From an uncultured Parafilimonas sp. (GTDB lineage: Bacteria > Bacteroidota > Bacteroidia > Chitinophagales > Chitinophagaceae), in the NCBI GenBank assembly GCA_937892395.1, contig CALAGJ010000037.1, positions 1 to 25,486 of the forward strand: DNA of 25,486 nt, in the 5' to 3' direction. This document shows, piece by piece, positions 23,628 to 25,486 of this stretch; the stretch's first letter is position 1; every line of letters starts with the position of its first letter. A model generated the notes under the pieces. It ran no database searches, had not been told where the DNA came from, and saw only the letters and a program-made list of their open reading frames with translations. The position numbers were made by a program, and so were the translations under genes.

Positions 23628-24125
23628 GTGTTGACTGATAAAAAAATTATGCTCACCAGCAGGATGATTAAAGCCAAGCTTCAGCGTATGGCACTTGAAA
23701 TAGTTGAGAACCATCCCATCGGAAATGCACCATTGATTATCATAGGTGTAGAGAATGGGGGCCTTATGATTGCTGATATAATAGCTGAATTATTAAAGCC
23801 TTATATCAATACCAGTTTACTTTCTGTATCAATTGACAAAGTAGGCACGGACCATGTAACCATCAACCAATCCTTTGATTTTAAAGCACAACATGTTTTG
23901 ATCATAGATGATGTAAGCAACAGTGGCAAAACATTACTCTATGCACTAAAACCATTGCTTGCATATAATCCAGCAAGCATTCGCACACTGGTGCTGGTGG
24001 AGCGTATGCACAAACTTTTTCCGGTAAAGCCTGACTATGTTGGATTCTCTGTAGCCACAACTGCAGAAGATTTTATAAAAGTTGAAATGGTGGCAGATGA
24101 GTTGGTGGCTTATATTATGCAATAA
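23628..24125 (+). CDS. Phosphoribosyltransferase (PyrR-like, type I fold)
   Basis: The protein of up to 165 residues has a type I phosphoribosyltransferase fold. The PRPP-binding loop is VLIIDDVSNSGKTLLYA near residues 91-107, and the family tail ERMHKLFPVKPDYVGFSVATTAEDFIKV resembles PyrR and uracil phosphoribosyltransferases of Bacteroidota. It presumably joins a pyrimidine or purine base to PRPP, or acts as a PyrR-like regulator; which one is not resolved. The loop has Ser-Gly-Lys where many relatives have Thr-Gly-Arg. The start is uncertain: GTG at 23628, TTG at 23631 or ATG at 23649 are all in frame. The outer one is given because relatives carry a few residues before the first conserved Leu-Thr. 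The YfiT-like gene follows after 18 bases, so co-transcription is likely. Confidence 0.82.
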   Translation: MLTDKKIMLTSRMIKAKLQRMALEIVENHPIGNAPLIIIGVENGGLMIADIIAELLKPYINTSLLSVSIDKVGTDHVTINQSFDFKAQHVLIIDDVSNSGKTLLYALKPLLAYNPASIRTLVLVERMHKLFPVKPDYVGFSVATTAEDFIKVEMVADELVAYIMQ

Positions 24126-24143
24126 AAATTTTAAATGTAGATT

Positions 24144-24665
24144 ATGGATCTTAGATATCCCATAGGCAAGTATGAAGAAAAACCATTTAGCGAAGCGCAA
24201 AAAAATGAATGGCTTAATGATATTGCTTTCCTACCGGAAAGCATAGAATATGCAATCCTCAATTTGGATGCTGTACAGTTGCAAACGCCCTATAGAGATG
24301 GAGGTTGGACTATTCAACAAATAGTACATCATGTGGCAGACAGTCATATCAATGCATACACACGTTTTAAAAACGGTCTTACAGAAATGAATCCTGCCAT
24401 CAAACCATATCTTGAAGCTGAGTGGGCTCTACTTCCGGATGTGGAATCCATACCCATCAATGTTTCCATCACCATTTTGCATGCACTTCATTTGCGTATG
24501 CATGCTACCATCAAGAATTTGACTGAGGAGCAATGGCAGCGCACCATATTTCACCCAGAGCACCAAAAGATTATGTCCTTATGGTATTTATTGGGCCTCT
24601 ATGCATGGCATGGCAAACACCATACTGCTCATATAACCACGCTTAGAGCAAGAATGGGATGGTAA
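24144..24665 (+). CDS. DinB/YfiT-family putative metal-dependent thiol transferase
   Basis: The 173-residue protein has a DinB-like four-helix bundle. The start LRYPIGKYE...FSEAQKNEWLNDIAFLPESIEYAILNL and the conserved histidines in GGWTIQQIVHHVADSHINAYTRFK and WHGKHHTAHITTLR match the YfiT/BstA group of Bacillus. Those three His residues bind a divalent metal. Members include bacillithiol S-transferases that attach bacillithiol to electrophiles (family knowledge), and many Bacteroidota make bacillithiol, so a detoxification role is plausible but inferred. The length is normal. It starts 18 bases after the phosphoribosyltransferase gene. It is cytosolic, with no signal peptide. Confidence 0.87.
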   Translation: MDLRYPIGKYEEKPFSEAQKNEWLNDIAFLPESIEYAILNLDAVQLQTPYRDGGWTIQQIVHHVADSHINAYTRFKNGLTEMNPAIKPYLEAEWALLPDVESIPINVSITILHALHLRMHATIKNLTEEQWQRTIFHPEHQKIMSLWYLLGLYAWHGKHHTAHITTLRARMGW

Positions 24666-24774
24666 GATTTAAATAATTATCCTGTCAAAATATTTTTTAC
24701 GCCAAAAAAGAAGTGATGGTTTTTAGAGATAATCCATTCAAAATAAACATTTGTTATTGCATCAAAAATCAATT

Positions 24775-25332
24775 ATGGAAAAAGACTTGAGTTGGAAAAC
24801 GGTACACTCCGAATATGTGTATCAGGAAAATTGGTTTACTGCAAGAAGGGACACTTGTGCCAAGCCAGATGGTAGCATTGTAAATAATTATTATGTCTTT
24901 GAATTTCCCGAATGGGCCACAGCATTTGCGTTAACCAATGATGGAAAAATAATTCTTGAAAAACAATATAGACATGCACTTGGCGCAGTTTGTATTGAAT
25001 TACCCGGAGGGTGTATTGATGATTCGGATAAAAATAATGAAGCAGGCATACGAAGGGAGCTATTGGAAGAAACAGGATACCGATTTGATACCTTTGAATA
25101 CTTGGGAAATGTATCATCAAATCCATCCACTAACACAAACCTCATGCACATGTACTTGGCTACAGGTGGCACAAAAGTGGCCAATCAAAACTTAGATCAC
25201 AATGAAGAAATTGAAATTTTTTTGGCCACCCCACAAGAGTTAAAGCAACTCATAGATGAAAATAAAATAATGCAAAGTATGCACATCAGTACAATACTCT
25301 ATGCATTCAAAAAATTGGGATGGACACTCTAA
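24775..25332 (+). CDS. Nudix hydrolase, ADP-ribose pyrophosphatase type
   Basis: The 185-residue cytosolic Nudix hydrolase resembles NudF/ADP-ribose pyrophosphatases: DLSWKTVHSEYVYQENWFTARRDTCAKPDG, then FALTNDGKIILEKQYRHALG with the QYR motif common in ADPR-ases, then ELPGG and the Nudix box. The catalytic half of the box is intact (RRELLEETGY, about residues 97-106). The spacer after GG (CIDDSDKNNEAGI) does not follow the strict G-x5-E pattern. The likely reaction is cleavage of ADP-ribose or a related nucleoside diphosphate sugar to AMP and the sugar phosphate; the exact substrate is open. The ATG at 24775 is preferred over the upstream opening at 24751. It lies 109 bases after the YfiT-like gene. 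Confidence 0.88.
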   Translation: MEKDLSWKTVHSEYVYQENWFTARRDTCAKPDGSIVNNYYVFEFPEWATAFALTNDGKIILEKQYRHALGAVCIELPGGCIDDSDKNNEAGIRRELLEETGYRFDTFEYLGNVSSNPSTNTNLMHMYLATGGTKVANQNLDHNEEIEIFLATPQELKQLIDENKIMQSMHISTILYAFKKLGWTL

Positions 25333-25377
25333 TGATTTTACTTTTTTACTAAAGCATTTAATACATACATTGTTCAA

Positions 25378-25486
25378 TTAAGGAATTTCTTCTCCCAACG
25401 ATGCACTGAATAATTCAAACCAATCATCAGACGATAAATTAATTGTTGAAGCATTTCTTGCTTGTAGAAGTCTTTCCAATTTTGTA
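25378..25486 (-). CDS. C-terminal end of an unidentified protein (cut by window edge)
   Basis: On the minus strand an open frame enters from the right edge and ends with TAA at 25378-25380. The last 35 residues run from TKLERLLQARNASTIN to ELFSASLGEEIP. The composition looks coding (amphipathic, no stops, normal codons) and the stop faces the end of the Nudix gene, as in a convergent pair. The family is not recognisable from so short a piece. Confidence 0.6.
   Translation of the reverse strand, partial: TKLERLLQARNASTINLSSDDWFELFSASLGEEIP

Overview
The window looks like ordinary chromosomal DNA from a low-GC member of the Bacteroidota, probably of the Chitinophagaceae. The family is an inference from gene content. 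The phylum rests on a SusC/SusD outer-membrane uptake operon, many lipoproteins with short Cys lipoboxes, weak Shine-Dalgarno sequences, and two near-perfect promoters of the Bacteroidota primary-sigma type (TTTG, about 20 bases, TAnnTTTG). The first 14 bases match the 3' end of an Illumina adapter, so the left edge is an assembly or library artefact, not genome.

Left part, positions 15-6099, plus strand. It holds a saccharopine dehydrogenase for lysine breakdown, hemL for tetrapyrrole synthesis, a secreted GIN/DUF2807 beta-helix protein, an initiator tRNA-fMet with its own promoter, a strong hairpin terminator, and the ribosome-assembly GTPase pair era-der.

Middle part, positions 6274-13989, minus strand. 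This is a glycan-uptake locus: a Nudix-fold/winged-helix regulator with a degenerate Nudix box, then SusC, SusD and two tandem SusE-like lipoproteins 10-18 bases apart, ending at a hairpin terminator. There is no glycosidase, so the substrate is unresolved. The SusE/F architecture suggests a starch-like glucan, while the regulator type suggests a pentose or other sugar. Candidate operators lie upstream of susC.

Positions 14175-14642 carry a remnant of an IS1595-type transposase. The zinc ribbon is fused in frame to the extreme C-terminus and the whole DDE core is missing. ligA follows.

Right part, positions 16983-25486. It holds a large periplasmic beta-propeller/amidohydrolase fusion (minus), a single-gene CrcB/FluC fluoride channel (minus), a polysaccharide flippase with a non-ATG start (plus), a lipoprotein of unknown function (minus, stop codons one base from the flippase's), a PyrR-like phosphoribosyltransferase, a DinB/YfiT-type putative thiol transferase, a Nudix hydrolase of the ADP-ribose pyrophosphatase type, and the C-terminal end of an unidentified minus-strand gene.

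No gap exceeds 300 bases. I see no CRISPR array, rRNA, prophage or defence island. I did not find a convincing new system. The best leads are the regulator and its candidate operators beside the Sus operon, and the internally deleted transposase that still keeps an open frame.
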